A DNA stretch of 64,000 bases from Dreissena polymorpha (taxonomy: Eukaryota; Mollusca; Bivalvia; Myida; Dreissenidae), in the NCBI RefSeq assembly GCF_020536995.1, contig NC_068359.1:89486353-89550352 (forward strand), given 5' to 3'. Of the stretch, positions 12,892 through 25,300 are shown in pieces (within the stretch, counting starts at the first letter, position 1; each line of letters opens with the position of its first letter). Under the pieces are notes generated by a model, which was not told where the DNA came from, did no database searches, and was given only the letters and a program-made list of their open reading frames with translations. The translations under genes and the position numbers were made by a program.

Positions 12892-15177
12892 CAGATAAAA
12901 TATTTTTTTGCGTTTATGACTTTTGGTAGTCCCTCATTGTTTTTAGCAATGAATGTATCCCTAAAGTCATCCTCTCCAGAACTAGAAAATATGGCTTTCA
13001 AATTACACAAGGCAAGTTCATATCCCGCAATGTGTTCAGCTGTTTGTCGCTTCAGAGTTCACTTATGCAACAGCAAGTCTAACAATCTAATGTTCTTTGC
13101 CTTTTAAGGCTTTTCATGACTTAAACAAACTTAATTATGGATTGCAGTTACAGTAAAGATGTGGGCCATAATGTCTGTCATTTCACATGTTTTAAGTTAA
13201 GATCCCAGTGATTCAACATCATCAGGAGCACTGTGTACATTGCAGGTTGCCTGGAAAACACGTTCACTAGATCTTCCTGTTTGTGTGACTGTCCAGGATA
13301 CGATATTTGAAAACCGGCAAAGAGTTAACAAATTGCTTACACACTTACAAAACGTTTCAAAACAGTTTGTGTTCAGCAATTCACTAACAAAAACCGAAAA
13401 ATCAAAGCTGCGCCCATTATGAGCAACAAAAATGGATCTGGGAAACTTTGCAAGCCACATCATACAATCATGTAGAGAAATATTAATTGATACACTATCA
13501 ACACTTCCACCATTTACAAGCATTATGCCATGATCATCAACAGAGATACCAATTACTTTCTGAGCTTCTGAAGAAATTGGCACCGTTGTCTTCAAATATG
13601 TCGAGAACTTAAAACCTCGTCTTTAAATGCACAGCTGCAATCTGAGTAATATCAGGCATTACTGTACCTCGAACTGAAATACAAAATTAAATTCACACAA
13701 TGCTTATTTCATGAATTTAATAATTCCACTTTAAGTTTCATTCTGACGCCTTATATGATCGTTGGTTATGAGAAAAATCAATTTTTAGCACAACAAACAC
13801 ATTTCATATTGACAAGTCGTTGAACTCAAATTATCGCTTGTGAAAAAAAATTACCATTTATATGAATAGCTCAGAAATGTAATATACCTATGCTCCTTTA
13901 TAAGATTTATTACTAAATGTAATGAATTTATTTTAAATAATTGTAATATTTGGAATAGCTTTTAATATTTATAATAACAATCACAAATATTTTTAATAAT
14001 GTGCCTGCCCTGGGGTTCTTACCAATCATCTTTAAAATAATGTAATTTTACCAAACTCTGAACACAGTGCCTTTAATAAAACAATTATTATTAATATGTT
14101 TCATGTTCATCTGGAATAGGAAATAAGAAAACAGTTGATGAGAAAAAATACTAAAATTTAGAATAGTCAATAACATTGTATTAAAAGTTAGTTTTTACAC
14201 TTACTCCATTTCATTCTCATAAGCATCAATGGCGGCCTTGTTAAACGACGCAGTTGAGATTTTTTCGATGGCCTCCCCAGAACGAAGCTCCATCTTCTTA
14301 AGATTTGTATTTGCAATAAGCGTTATGTTAAGAGTGGTTAGGAAGTTATTTACCTTCACCGGCCTGCCAAAACTGACTTTCATTGCTGAAAAGAGAATTG
14401 AAAATGATAAGAACATGAAGACGAAAAAGGGCCGTAGTTACTAAATAATGACGTCATAATGTATTTTCATAGAATCCATTCGTATCATCATTACATTATT
14501 AAATAACATGAATGAGCAATCAATTGGATTTAACAACACAAATGCGAAACTAAATTTGAAAACTGAATATGATGGACACCGGAATGTTTCCTTATATATT
14601 ACACGATTAACAAATATTCACTGGGAATGACACTTGGAATTTTAAGGGGTCTGAAAATGTGTAAGAAGTCCAAAGATCAATGGCAATTGTACAATGATTA
14701 AATATTGATAGAAATAGCCGGTTGAAAAATGAAGACATGCATTCCTGTTCCAAGCATGGCATTCCCCTGATCTTGAGATGGTGCTGCTTTCCATAAGCAA
14801 CACGGTTGACTTTTCTACAGTCAGGTTTTTCACAAACAACGTACAAATAACCACTGAGGCCATTTTGTAGTTCGCCAACAATGTTATATATTGTCAAATA
14901 AATGGGACACAGATTACAAAACTGACCATACTGTAATTTGTTGAGCAAAACCTCCAGCTCAGCGAGTCAATCAATCTTCTTCCATCCCCCACCCACTTCT
15001 GCTTACTCTTTTCACGTCAATTAGCAAATGCGAATAGCTTTTACGTGAGTCTTCTTCATACAAATCGCCATCACAGAGCTTGGTAAATGATTGATTGTTA
15101 TCGAACACAACGTTGTCGATCGGTGTTTGCTTCTTTTTCGATTGTGCAAAGCGCTCGCTTTTATTTCGCACTTTCAT
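12892..15177 (-). pseudogene. Mutator-like / DEDD exonuclease fusion gene, left-arm copy (broken)
   Basis: The minus-strand exons run as follows. A basic N-terminus starts at 15177 (MKVRNKSERFAQSKKKQ). Next is a zinc-binding segment around 14948-14750, with CNLC, CEKPDC and NRVAYGKQ. Then 14416-14205 carries VNNFLTTLNI and ends at a GTAAGTG donor. Then 13670-13200 carries DITQIAAVH, PISSEAQKVIGIS, the ExoII-like HNGRSFDF and an ExoIII-like NVHSAPDDVESL. The tail at 13100-12892 carries EDDFRDTF. The first half resembles the invertebrate Mutator-like transposase N-terminal region; the second half resembles the 'PML-like' DEDD exonuclease family. I see no ExoI DxE motif and no transposase DDE core. 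At least two frame disruptions occur (e.g. near 13620 and 13300), plus a small deletion near 14755 relative to the right-arm copy. Family names are from memory of these proteins. Confidence 0.65.
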
Positions 15178-15902
15178 TTTGCTAAGAAAATGTCAACAAC
15201 CGTGACGTCATAAACACAAATATTTTATAAAACTAATTAATTTTACTTATATTTGTACTGTATAGTTATTAAATCTTAAAGAGATATGCGAATTTATCTC
15301 TTAAATAAAAAAAATACAAATTTATTTCGTGTATTTAGTATAATTTCCGGACTTTACCGTAGATATCGCTTATAGCCGAAACGCTTCCCGAATAAGGCGA
15401 TATCGACCGACTATTCCCGATCTCACTAGGCACCTACTGCCTTAATATATGACTGTAGTGTAACGGTTATCAATAAAGCAATAAACCGTGTAATCGCTGT
15501 CGTCTTGTAAAATTGAAGAAAATACGCGTTAACCAAAACTCAAACAGCAAAAGTCTGCGCTTTTGTTAGAAAAAACCCACAAAATAAATATTTATTTTGA
15601 TTATGTTTTGTTTTTATTCAAGACCAGAAAGTTTCGCGTATTTGCCCAGTCCCTGTGATCTTTCCCCTGTGATCAATTATTAATTAAAACAATTGGCTTT
15701 GCATTATTGGCAATAAATGTTGTATTAAATGTAATAGACACAAATGCAGTACTTATTTACACTAATTTACACAACAAATCTCCACTATGCAAGATATTCT
15801 TAAAACAAAAATATATACATTGATCCGTTAAATAACTTCTTCTCCCATAAGCGAAAAAACGCATTACATACTAGTCACCGCACTCCAGTGCGACGCCAAT
15901 AA

Positions 15903-17099
15903 CTGATAAACATCCTCGTTTCAGAGACCGGAAGCTCCGGAGCGTTCTCATTCGGAACCAGGTGCGGTCATTTAAAGATATTGGTATAATTGGTGCATCG
16001 CTTTGAACACTCTTGTTTCAATTATTTGTGAAATTAAAAAAAGCTCCAACGATATATTTCTGAGAACCTAGATGTATTGACCAAATTATTGCCACTGCTA
16101 TAAAAAAACGACGTTGACTGAGCAGTTTCATGATTTGTAAAGACTTCAATGAAGAGCCAATAAAAATAGAACATATTTCAAATTGAAATGTCACATGTTT
16201 GGCGTTTAATTCGTTAAACTGGAAACATAGTATTTTCGAATTATTAATCTGGATTCAAAGATGTTTAATGCGCCCCAACAGTTAATTTGGTTTATACAAA
16301 AACTCTCAAACAAAATGTTTCCAAAATAGTATATTTTGAAACTTTAATGCACTGATGTTTAATATTTGTTTTTAACACCGTAAAATGGTCAACTACAAGG
16401 TATGCTAAAATAATACCCGAAGGTACTTTTTTGAATGTATGTGTTGAAAATGAAAAACAACTATCTTTTTCCCAATGTATATTGTTGAGAGCATACGTAT
16501 GTACCTCTTAGCATCATGCAGTTGACCTTTACTAAATTACTTTAAAGCATGTCTCAATGGTTTTAATGAGAAATATTATTGTTAGCAAATGATGTAGATA
16601 AAAAGTAGCCAAACGACTTTAACATTATCTCGGATCTCAAGACCCAAAGGATTTCAATACTTATATAATATCATATATTGGTCATTTTTTAATGTTTTTC
16701 AAGGCATGACACTATGCCGTCAATCGACCCCAACCTGGCGGTTACCCTTACTCTGTAATGTGATTGTTTTATAACTTCACCGAAACTGAAAAGCTGTTAA
16801 CCTACATATTGTTTTTGTAATCAAATGTATCATGTACTATTCTTGTTCAAATCTCCTTGAATCAAATTGGGCAATACCATATGGGTCAAATCTTAGATAT
16901 ATGCTTAAATAACCAGACAATGTGGACACTTTTCTGTGAAACATGACCTTAAAGTTTTTATTGGTGCTCATCATAGTTGGTTAATATGACGAATCTTGGG
17001 TGCAAACTATATTTGTAAATATGTTTCAGTGATTCTTCAAGTTTCAAAGAGCTTACATTTGGTATAAACATTTTGAACAAGTTCCTTAAATAAAATACT
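15903..17099. other. Unique AT-rich stretch between arm and LINE
   Basis: Nothing coding or repetitive could be supported in these 1.2 kb. It does not match the sequence just inside the right arm, so the inverted repeat really ends at 15902. Confidence 0.5.
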
Positions 17100-17182
17100 A
17101 CCGTGGTACACTGTCATCATCGGACATCCACTTACGCGTCTTTGCCTCCAGCATATGTATTCTCCTTATACTACACCACTAC

Positions 17183-18104
17183 GTGGCCGCCATGCATGCA
17201 GTCAATTTTGTGGCAACCCTTCCGTTAGCAGGTAATAGCATGTGCCAGTTCATGGAAAATAAGGCTGACTTCCCAGAATGTTCAAATAGTGTAACATCAA
17301 TCCACCAAGCTAATATTGGTCTATCACACGCTCCCTCGCAGGTAAGCCTTGGATTCAACATTAAGGAAACTGTGCTTCTATTAGAAGGAGACGTGGAACT
17401 AAACCCCGGCCCAACGGAGCTTTACGCGATTATCGCAGCTATCAAGTCATCAGAGGCTAGTCTTTTGAACGAAATGAGGTTGATTCGCGCAGAAATGTCA
17501 GAAATTAAACATGATGTCAACAATCTTCGAAAATACAGCTTTACGCGGTAAAATAGGAACACTAAACACGAAATGCGAAACCACAGATACTCGTATTTTT
17601 GACATTGAACGCAACATCTCCAATGGGCAGGACCTTACAGAAAACCTGCGACTTGATGTAGACCATTTGCATAACCAATGTGACGAACATGATGGTCTTA
17701 TAAAGTCTCTCCAGGAAAATATCGAATCTTTAAACCGTAAAGCGATTGCGAGTAACATGAGGATCTTTGGATGGCACATTGACCAAAGGCACGATGAAAA
17801 GGAGCACAAATCAAGAGCAATATCAGACATACTTAAGGTCGCAAGCCCAACCACAAACTGGGTTCCTGATGACATTAAACGTATTCAAATACTGAACAGC
17901 ACTAATGATGACTACCCTCCTTTGACCATTCTCACCTTTCGATTTGAGGACGACAAGGCACGTGCGTATAGAGGTCGCGAAGAATTACGCAAGCAAGGCA
18001 TCCGCATAGGTGACGACCTCACGAGGACCCAGAGAAATACACTAAGTTCCCTTCGAGGGCATGGCAAGTTTGGCTACTTCTATAAAGGGCAGCTGCACGT
18101 ATAA
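17183..18104 (+). pseudogene. LINE ORF1 with N-terminal 2A-like motif, coiled coil and RRM-like domain
   Basis: The first part, from ATG 17183, has a 2A-like motif GDVELNPGP (DVELNPGP at residues 70-77, nt 17390-17413). In known 2A peptides the ribosome skips the Gly-Pro bond, which would release a ~76-residue leader from the RNA-binding protein. A charged helical stretch follows and then switches frame near 17530. The second frame gives a heptad-like region (IERNISNGQDLTENLRLDV) and an RRM-like segment (NMRIFGW ... LTILTFRF) as in L1/CR1 ORF1 proteins, ending at 18104. One frameshift separates the halves. 2A motifs in non-LTR ORF1 proteins are known from sea urchin and some molluscs. Confidence 0.75.
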
Positions 18105-18308
18105 GATACATTACAACAGCCTACCTTGCAACGCAGAACCGTCACCGGTAGACGCAAAGCCCCACCGACTCTCATCGACATTGACCAAAATGTACATGAT
18201 GTGGGTGACATCTTCGAATATGTAAGGATCGATGGGAACCAAATCACTTCCATCAACGAATAGGAGGATGGTCAAGGCCTATCTGACAATTATTCGGACT
18301 CGCTTAAT

Positions 18309-20878
18309 GTGTGCTGCTGGAATATTGAAGGACTATTACCAAAATTAGAGTTCTCCGATTGCATTGATTATTTAAAAACATTCACAATATTTTGCTTACT
18401 TGAAACATGGTATGAGCATGACCTGAACAGTTTGAATAGTTTTCCGGATTATGTTATGAATGCCAAAAGTCACTTCGTCTCCAAACTGTAGGTATATCTA
18501 TGTAAGGTTTTTGTGTGTGCGTTCATAACTCTCTTATTTTGTATGTTTTTTAAAGTTAAAAAGTCCATTGTCGCCACAACAAAAGATTTGCTTTTAATCT
18601 TTTCTTACCTACCACCAGCCAATTCATCATCGTATGAAAAGGAGCACTTTTCTGGCATTAAATACCTCGAATATGCATTGAAAGAGCTACCCCTTAATTT
18701 AAACGAGTACTACTGTGTACTTCTTGGTGATTTAAACGCAAGAACATCCGATCAGGCAGACTTTATTGTTGATTTTTCTTGGGAGAATCTACCAATACTT
18801 AGGGAGTACGATTGCGTATTAACCAGCTCATTTGACAAACGTTATTCAATGGACAAAGTATGCAATAGTCAGGGTCAATTTTTATTACATTTTTGCATTT
18901 CAAACCATCTACTTATCGCGAATGGTAGACTTGGTGAAGATAAAAAGTATGGGCATTTTACGTCTATTAACGCCAATGGCAAAAGTGTCATTGATTATGC
19001 CATTTTGTCTGAATATTTGTTCAACGAGGTCATAAATTTTCGAATTGGCGAGCGAACGGAGTCATGTCATTTCCCGCTATAAATCAAATTTAAAGGTAAA
19101 GTAGAAAAAAACACTAATAGGCCGAACCCTAGGAAGAACTGCAAAACATATTGTTTTGAGCAAAACAACTTAAGTATTTTCATAGGTTCTCTACAAGATA
19201 CGTTTACAATCGAGTTTATGTCTCGGACACTCAGCTTTATAAATGACAATTCCAATAATATCAATAGTATCGTTAGTCATATTGTTGGTATCTTTCAACA
19301 ATGTTCATCTGTTTGCCTCAAAGAATCAAAAGGCAAAGTATCCACGCTCCGACCACAATGGTTTGACAAAAAATGTCGCGATTATAAACGGGCGAAACTT
19401 TCGTGATTGCATAATTTTCGCGTTAACCCGTCGGAAACTAATTTGAATAAATACGTTCAGTCGAAAACAGAATTCAAGGATTGTTGTAAACATAAAAAAC
19501 ATCTTTTTTACAAGACCAAGCTTGATGACTTATGCGCAAATATCAATAACCCTAAATCCTTTTGGAAGAAACTCAAGAATCTGTCCGGAACAAATAATAA
19601 CGAAAATTCGCTCTTACGACTGGAAATTGCATTTTGAAACGCTGTTTACGGCAAATGCGAACACTGACAATATACCGTCTGACCATAATTTTACCAGTCA
19701 CTTGTCCGAAGTAGAAGAAGAACTATTCAATGGTAAAATTACCGATGAAGTAATTATATTAAGTATAAAAGCTCTTCATGAATCCAAGAGCCCAGGTCAA
19801 GATGAAATTCCCCCTGCATTTTTTAAATATTCGCATACATTTATTTTAGCAATATTAGTGCATTTATTTAACCGAATATTTAATACAGGCTATTTTCCAT
19901 CGGACTGGAGCTCCGCTATAATAGTTCCAATACATTAAAAGGGTGATCCTAACTCGCCTCAAAACTATCGAGGCATCCCATTGTTGGATATATTTGGTAA
20001 ATTGTTTACTAGTGTGATTAATAGACGATTAAAGTTCTTTGCTAAAATACATGAGAGTCAATCCGGATTTCGAGTTGGTTATTCGACAATAGATAACGCG
20101 TTCGTACTGCAAACGCATATTATCGTCCCTGTATAAATAAGATCAACTATCTAATTCAGTCTTTGTTAAACTGTTCGACAGCAAAATAGGTCCTGTTTTA
20201 TTACATGGCAGCGAAATTTGGGGTTATCAAGAATTACTATGTATCGAATCGGTCCACCGACACGCCTGTAAAAGGTACCTCTGTGTCGGTGAAAAAACAT
20301 CAACTATCACGAGTCTCGGAGATTGTGGTCGATACCCTATTGTTATAACGTCACAAATTCGATGCATAGAATATTGGCTAAAAAAATTAGGCATGCCCGA
20401 CACCAGATACGTAAAAATATGCTACAATTTTTTATTGAACACAAACATAAATCTCTTCTTTAATTATGCCAATGAAACTAAGGACTTACTAAGCAAAAAT
20501 GGATTTCAGTACATTTGGATGAACCAGCATGTCTCAAACCCACTCAAATTTATAAATAAATTTAGAGAACGGGCTAAGTCCCAATGCTTGCAGAACTGGT
20601 GGAGTATAGAACATGCATCCCCCAAATTGGAACTTTACAAACATATTAAGTCCCAGTACGAACACGAAGCATACCTAGACATCCTATATGTGCGTAAATT
20701 TAGGCGCAGTTTTGCACAACTTCGTTCCGGAACTCTTCCGATAGAAAATGAAACGGGCAGATATCGCGGTATAACTAGAGAACAACGGTTTTGCCCAATT
20801 TGCAATACTGGTGAAGTAGAAAACGAATTACATTTCATATTAAAGTGCCATGCATTGCATGACATCCGAAAAACATAA
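18309..20878 (+). pseudogene. LINE ORF2 remnant: endonuclease, partial RT and C-terminal zinc motif
   Basis: The endonuclease begins CCWNIEGL near 18312, with LLETW. It continues in another frame at 18513-19082 with the catalytic-type motif LLGDLNARTSD. A linker follows (PQWFDKKCRDYKRAK near 19350, NNPKSFWKKLK near 19545). The RT N-terminal region (SPGQDEIPPAFFK near 19790, YRGIPLLDIFGKLF near 19965, SGFRVGYSTIDNAF near 20060) then stops. Sequence resumes at 20165 with the post-RT part. The palm with YxDD is missing, about 200 residues by comparison with usual ORF2 length. The C-terminus has a CPICNTGEVENELHFILKC zinc-type motif. Several frameshifts and stops are present. Confidence 0.75.
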
Positions 20879-21580
20879 TATACAACGTAAATTTTTCATA
20901 AACCCAAGTATACTCAAATTGTGCATACTTTTGTCAAGTAAAAATGAACAGACAATAAAACAAACCGCTTCTTACATTGTTAACGCCCTTGAAACGCGAA
21001 CATTAATTCTTGAGCTTTGATATAACCTAGTTATGTGGGTTTCCACAAGACTTGGCTCTGTGTTAAATAACTGTAAAAGTGTAATTATGTTTAAAACGTA
21101 GTTCCTACCGACAAAGTCCTATATTCTGTTTCGATAGGGCCTACTACTCGGTATACCATGGGTGTCAATGTATTATAGGCCCTACACATATAACCTAAAT
21201 TCCGCTATACATTTTTTTAGAATACTATTCGAAAGTCTCTTCTATTGGGATAGGTTATATGCAGGGACCATAACGTTGTATATTTACTTTATAGCATGTA
21301 TATATTTCTACGTATGATATATATAATTATATATATATGTGTATATGTATATGTTTGTGAATGTATGTGTATATCTATATATAATATACATTTCCGCTCT
21401 ACTAAATGCAAATGTTGTACAATCTTTTAGCATGTTATTGTAAGAATCGTTTACCACTCGATTATATGCTAACATGTTATGCCAACAAATTGTGCACACA
21501 CCATTGTTTTGCATGGATTGTAATATATATGTGTCAGGGGCCGGAGGCCTTTATCACAAATAAACGAACTTGAACTTGAA

Positions 21581-22314
21581 GTATATGGCGTGTTAATACG
21601 CAGAAGAACTTTGAACACAATTCTCACAAACATTTCACTGGTAAACGATCTTCGTTCTTCTCGACCCTCTTGTTTATATATGTTAACACGTTAATGCTAA
21701 TTGTGCGTTAAAATTGTAACACAAAAATGACGACAAGTACACGTATTAGTTAATACAGTTTGCTGTTTAAGTAGCGTTATCGTCGTTGTATTTAGTGTCA
21801 TTTTTTATTCTGATTCAATTTCGAATATAGTGCGTTGCAGATTGTTTCAATTTCTTGGTCAAGTTGTATAATAAGAGTGTAACAAATAAGAGTTTTGAAA
21901 CATTAGTACACTACTGATATTTGCATTAACAAGTTCAACTTAAAAACATGCTATGAGTGTAGATTTTGTCCGCACCACCTGTCAATGGATACCCGCAAAC
22001 AGGACCCAAAGCGAATGCTTTTTGACTGTGGTAACGTTTACTTGTTTTGAAACCCTGCTAGGCTCAGTCATTATTTGAGTGTTTGTCACATACTAATTGT
22101 ATTGTATCGATAGGTTTGCTTACTACATTGCTTCCGTTCTATGTATTTGAAATCGACCTCGTAACTATGTTTCGTAAAAACAAATTCGACGTAATATTCA
22201 TATAGTATGTAGAAGGCTAATCACATGATAGAAGATTACTATACGTCGTCACACACTGTATATTTCAGTAAATAAGGAGACTTAATAACCAAAAAATGTA
22301 TATTGCTTCTCTTG
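21581..22314. other. Intergenic stretch downstream of the secreted-protein gene
   Basis: No gene, RNA or repeat seen between the LINE 3' end and the polyadenylation signal of the minus-strand host gene. Confidence 0.5.
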
Positions 22315-22320
22315 TTTATT
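22315..22320 (-). terminator. Polyadenylation signal AATAAA
   Basis: AATAAA on the minus strand lies about 41 nt after the stop codon of the VWC-domain gene (22361-22363). That is a normal position for a short 3' UTR. Confidence 0.6.
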
Positions 22321-22360
22321 ACATATTGTATACATTGCTGTAAATACACTCAACGATGAG

Positions 22361-25300
22361 TTATTGAAGAAGGACGAGAGGAGGCAGAATGACCGTGTGA
22401 GTACATGACCATTCGGAGCATTTCACTTCATTGTCGCTGAAGCACCTACATACGTTGCAGTTGTCAGCTTTTGAGAAAACCTCGAAAGTATTGTATTCAT
22501 TGCCGTTGAACTGGCACTCTGAAAGTAGGCAAAAATAGATTTATTCTGGGCTTGATTCAATGTTTCGATTGCGTTTGATATGTTTTTTTCGGCTTGATTC
22601 AATGTTTCGATTGCGTTTAATAAGTTTTTTTCGTCCCTGAATGACATGAATTTATGCGAATCTGTAAGTATTTATGTTTTTACTATTTTGTGTTACTCGT
22701 GAAAAGCTTCTTGTCTGTATTAAGGCTTTTTGCCAATTACAATAAACCAACATAATGACTGAAAACCAAAATCAAGTTTGTCGTCATATAATTGCATATC
22801 GTAGTATGTGATTACTAAATTACGTCGCTTTAAATTATTCTCCATATACCACGGCACACAAGGAATTATACCGAACAAAATCATGAGTAACCGACTCAAA
22901 CTTCATACGACGACGATTGATACTAGAAACAATTTATTTGTTTGAATTAATTAGTTTTTCTTTAAGTTTCAGTTCCAAAGTTCTATAGAAAACATGGTTT
23001 CACAAAAACTATTTTCCTTGGAACACATAAAATATTTATTCCATATGTTGAATATGTGTTATCAATAATACACACGTAAATTCGCAGTTTAAGCCTTGGC
23101 CGATTGTGCTCAAAACGTGTGTAAAAAAGGTAATAAAATGCATACACTTGTCAATATTACAAAAAATGCACACGTCTAAGATCGTTTCCTCTTCAAAAAG
23201 AAAGTATAACTCTTGTGAAGTCATTTATTTTATGAAACTCGGTGTGGATTGTAGAACAACAAGCATTTAATGTACCAAGTACTGTCAACGGATATTGAAT
23301 GTTATATGAAACGTATACAAATCAAAATTGTTGCACTACAGGGCATAACGGCTATAGTGCTACTTAAATTTGAAACTTACACACATGTTAATTAGTTAAA
23401 CAATATTGCTGTCAGACGGCAGTTTAGCTTTGGCTGATTGATTGTATTGCTACTTTTCTTTTTGTGTTATATAAATTGTCAAAGTTCTTAAAATATCAAC
23501 TAAAAATACAATGGTGACGATTGTTCATCACGAATAAGCATAGATTGGTTTTAATTGATTAAGAAACAGTGTTTGACACGATTTTTAAATCTGGCCCCGT
23601 GTTCACAAAACTTTTTACTGTCATCGAAAATCGATTTTGCATGACATTGAAAATCGTTGTCAAGTGACATCGATGACAAAGTTCGAGTTCACGAAGTTAT
23701 TTAAAATTGATGTCGTTCAACATCGGTTTTAACGACATCGATTTTTTTTCGACTTTTTGTGGACGTAAGCGGTAAAGCGGAAGTTGTTTTTTGTTGACGT
23801 CTGCTGCAACTACAATGACTGCTCAGGTGCATTGGTCTATGTCGGAAAAAACCTTCGTGGTTCAACTGATAATGATCGGTACGACGAGTTATATTGTCGA
23901 TTTAAAGGTGCCACACTAGGTGGCAAAAAAAAGGAACAAACCTGGCAAGAGGTTGCTGATACCTTCAATAGGTGAGTCGCAATTAACTTGTTTGTTTTGA
24001 AATGTCATCTTACTATTAGTCTTAGTGAAGTTAGTATGTAGACAAAACATTCATTTGTTTTGATAGAACTAACACATGCCTGTATAACCGAAAGTAAGAA
24101 AATTCGGCATTAATATATATATTCATAATGTTTCAGTGACCTATGAACAAAAACAATGTCTGAAAATATTTGGCAGCTGCATGTTTGCAACTGAAAATTA
24201 TGTTTTTAAATTATTTGTAATAACTTCAAGTCACTGAAGTTCTAGGCATGTTTAATTGTCTCAAATAATATCACTAGTATTAGTAGCATCTAGCCTATCA
24301 AGCGTCTGTGTGTTTGTGACGATTAAATGTATGTTCTGAAAATGACGGCCTTGTTTAGTCTATTCTTACACTATTATTAGCACATACAGAGCCCTAATCA
24401 ACAAATCCGTTCACCATAATTCCTTACAGGTTCTAGAATCTGATTGCCTTTTGCATGTTAATCCTTGGTCTGTCCGCCCTAAATCTAAGATTATATGAAA
24501 TCATTAAAAGAGGCTACATAGTAGTTTTTATTCAGTATTAGATCTAAATGTGAATACCATAGTATGATTAGTCACAAAGTGTGAGATATGGCACTATATC
24601 AATTATTCAAACCATGACTGATTATAATGTATATGCATTGCAAGAGAAAAGCTTAACAATCTGAAATTCTCAAAAATTTCTGATTAAACTTACATGTAAA
24701 ATACTTTCCAAACAGTCCTACATGTATAACCAAGAGCAAGTAGTATTTCCTACCCTGGTCTGAACCAACCTGTTATATAAAAATATTTCTGATTAAACTT
24801 AAAATACTTTCCAAACAGTCCTACATGTATAACCAAGAGCAAGTAGTTATTCCTACCCTGGTCTGAACCAACCTCAAAAATTTAGAGATACTTTTTACAA
24901 TTAGGCTATATAATTAAGCTTTGCAACATCTTATCCACAAAGGACAATTTGAACTTTTTTTTACTGTTATGAGATAAATGACCACAAAATGATAGGATAC
25001 AATCTAATTGGAAATTACTTATTTATATATATATAAAGTTAGATTCATTTGTCTGTTTAAATGCAGGACTATCTCAAATATTTTTGTTCACTAATTTGAT
25101 TGCATAGAATACACTGTGCGAGAAAAAAATGAGAATTTTGACAGAAATAGTGCTACTCAGTGTAAACAAAAATTTTTTAAAAAATCCAATACTAAACTGT
25201 TGTGGTTTTGTTAATGAAAAAATGTTTCTAATTGATAATGATTATTTTTTACAAAATGTTAATGTTTTCTTATCAAAACAAAGACAGAACAAAATATTAA

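Larger units (their letters stand above)
7398..15902 (-). repeat. Left arm of giant inverted repeat
   Basis: The 8.5-kb arm matches 45462-54425 in reverse orientation. The outer edge begins ACAAGATAAGTATTGATGCA; the inner edge ends GCGACGCCAATAA. Stretches compared by eye agree at roughly 90-95%, broken by indels. The shared content runs, in arm order, as promoter-proximal sequence, Mutator-like/exonuclease gene, dispersed repeat, tRNA-Val-like segment and short tandem repeats. Only this arm has the insertion at about 8302-11115. It lacks the 3.1-kb TTAA element of the other arm. I found no target duplication or short terminal inverted repeat, so two transposon copies and one inverted segmental duplication remain equally possible. 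Confidence 0.85.
17100..21580 (+). mobile_element. Dead LINE (non-LTR retrotransposon) with 2A-like ORF1
   Basis: Two-ORF layout: ORF1 (17183-18104) and an APE endonuclease/reverse-transcriptase ORF2 (18309-20878). A 3' tail ends in ATAAACGAACTTGAACTTGAA-type sequence at 21580. The repeated GAACTT tail fits the CR1/L2-type group, whose 3' ends carry short repeats rather than poly(A); the clade is inference. The RT catalytic core is deleted and ORF2 has several frame breaks, so the copy is inactive. An AT-rich low-complexity run sits at about 21310-21390 in the 3' UTR. It lies just downstream of the host secreted-protein gene, which is on the opposite strand. Confidence 0.8.
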
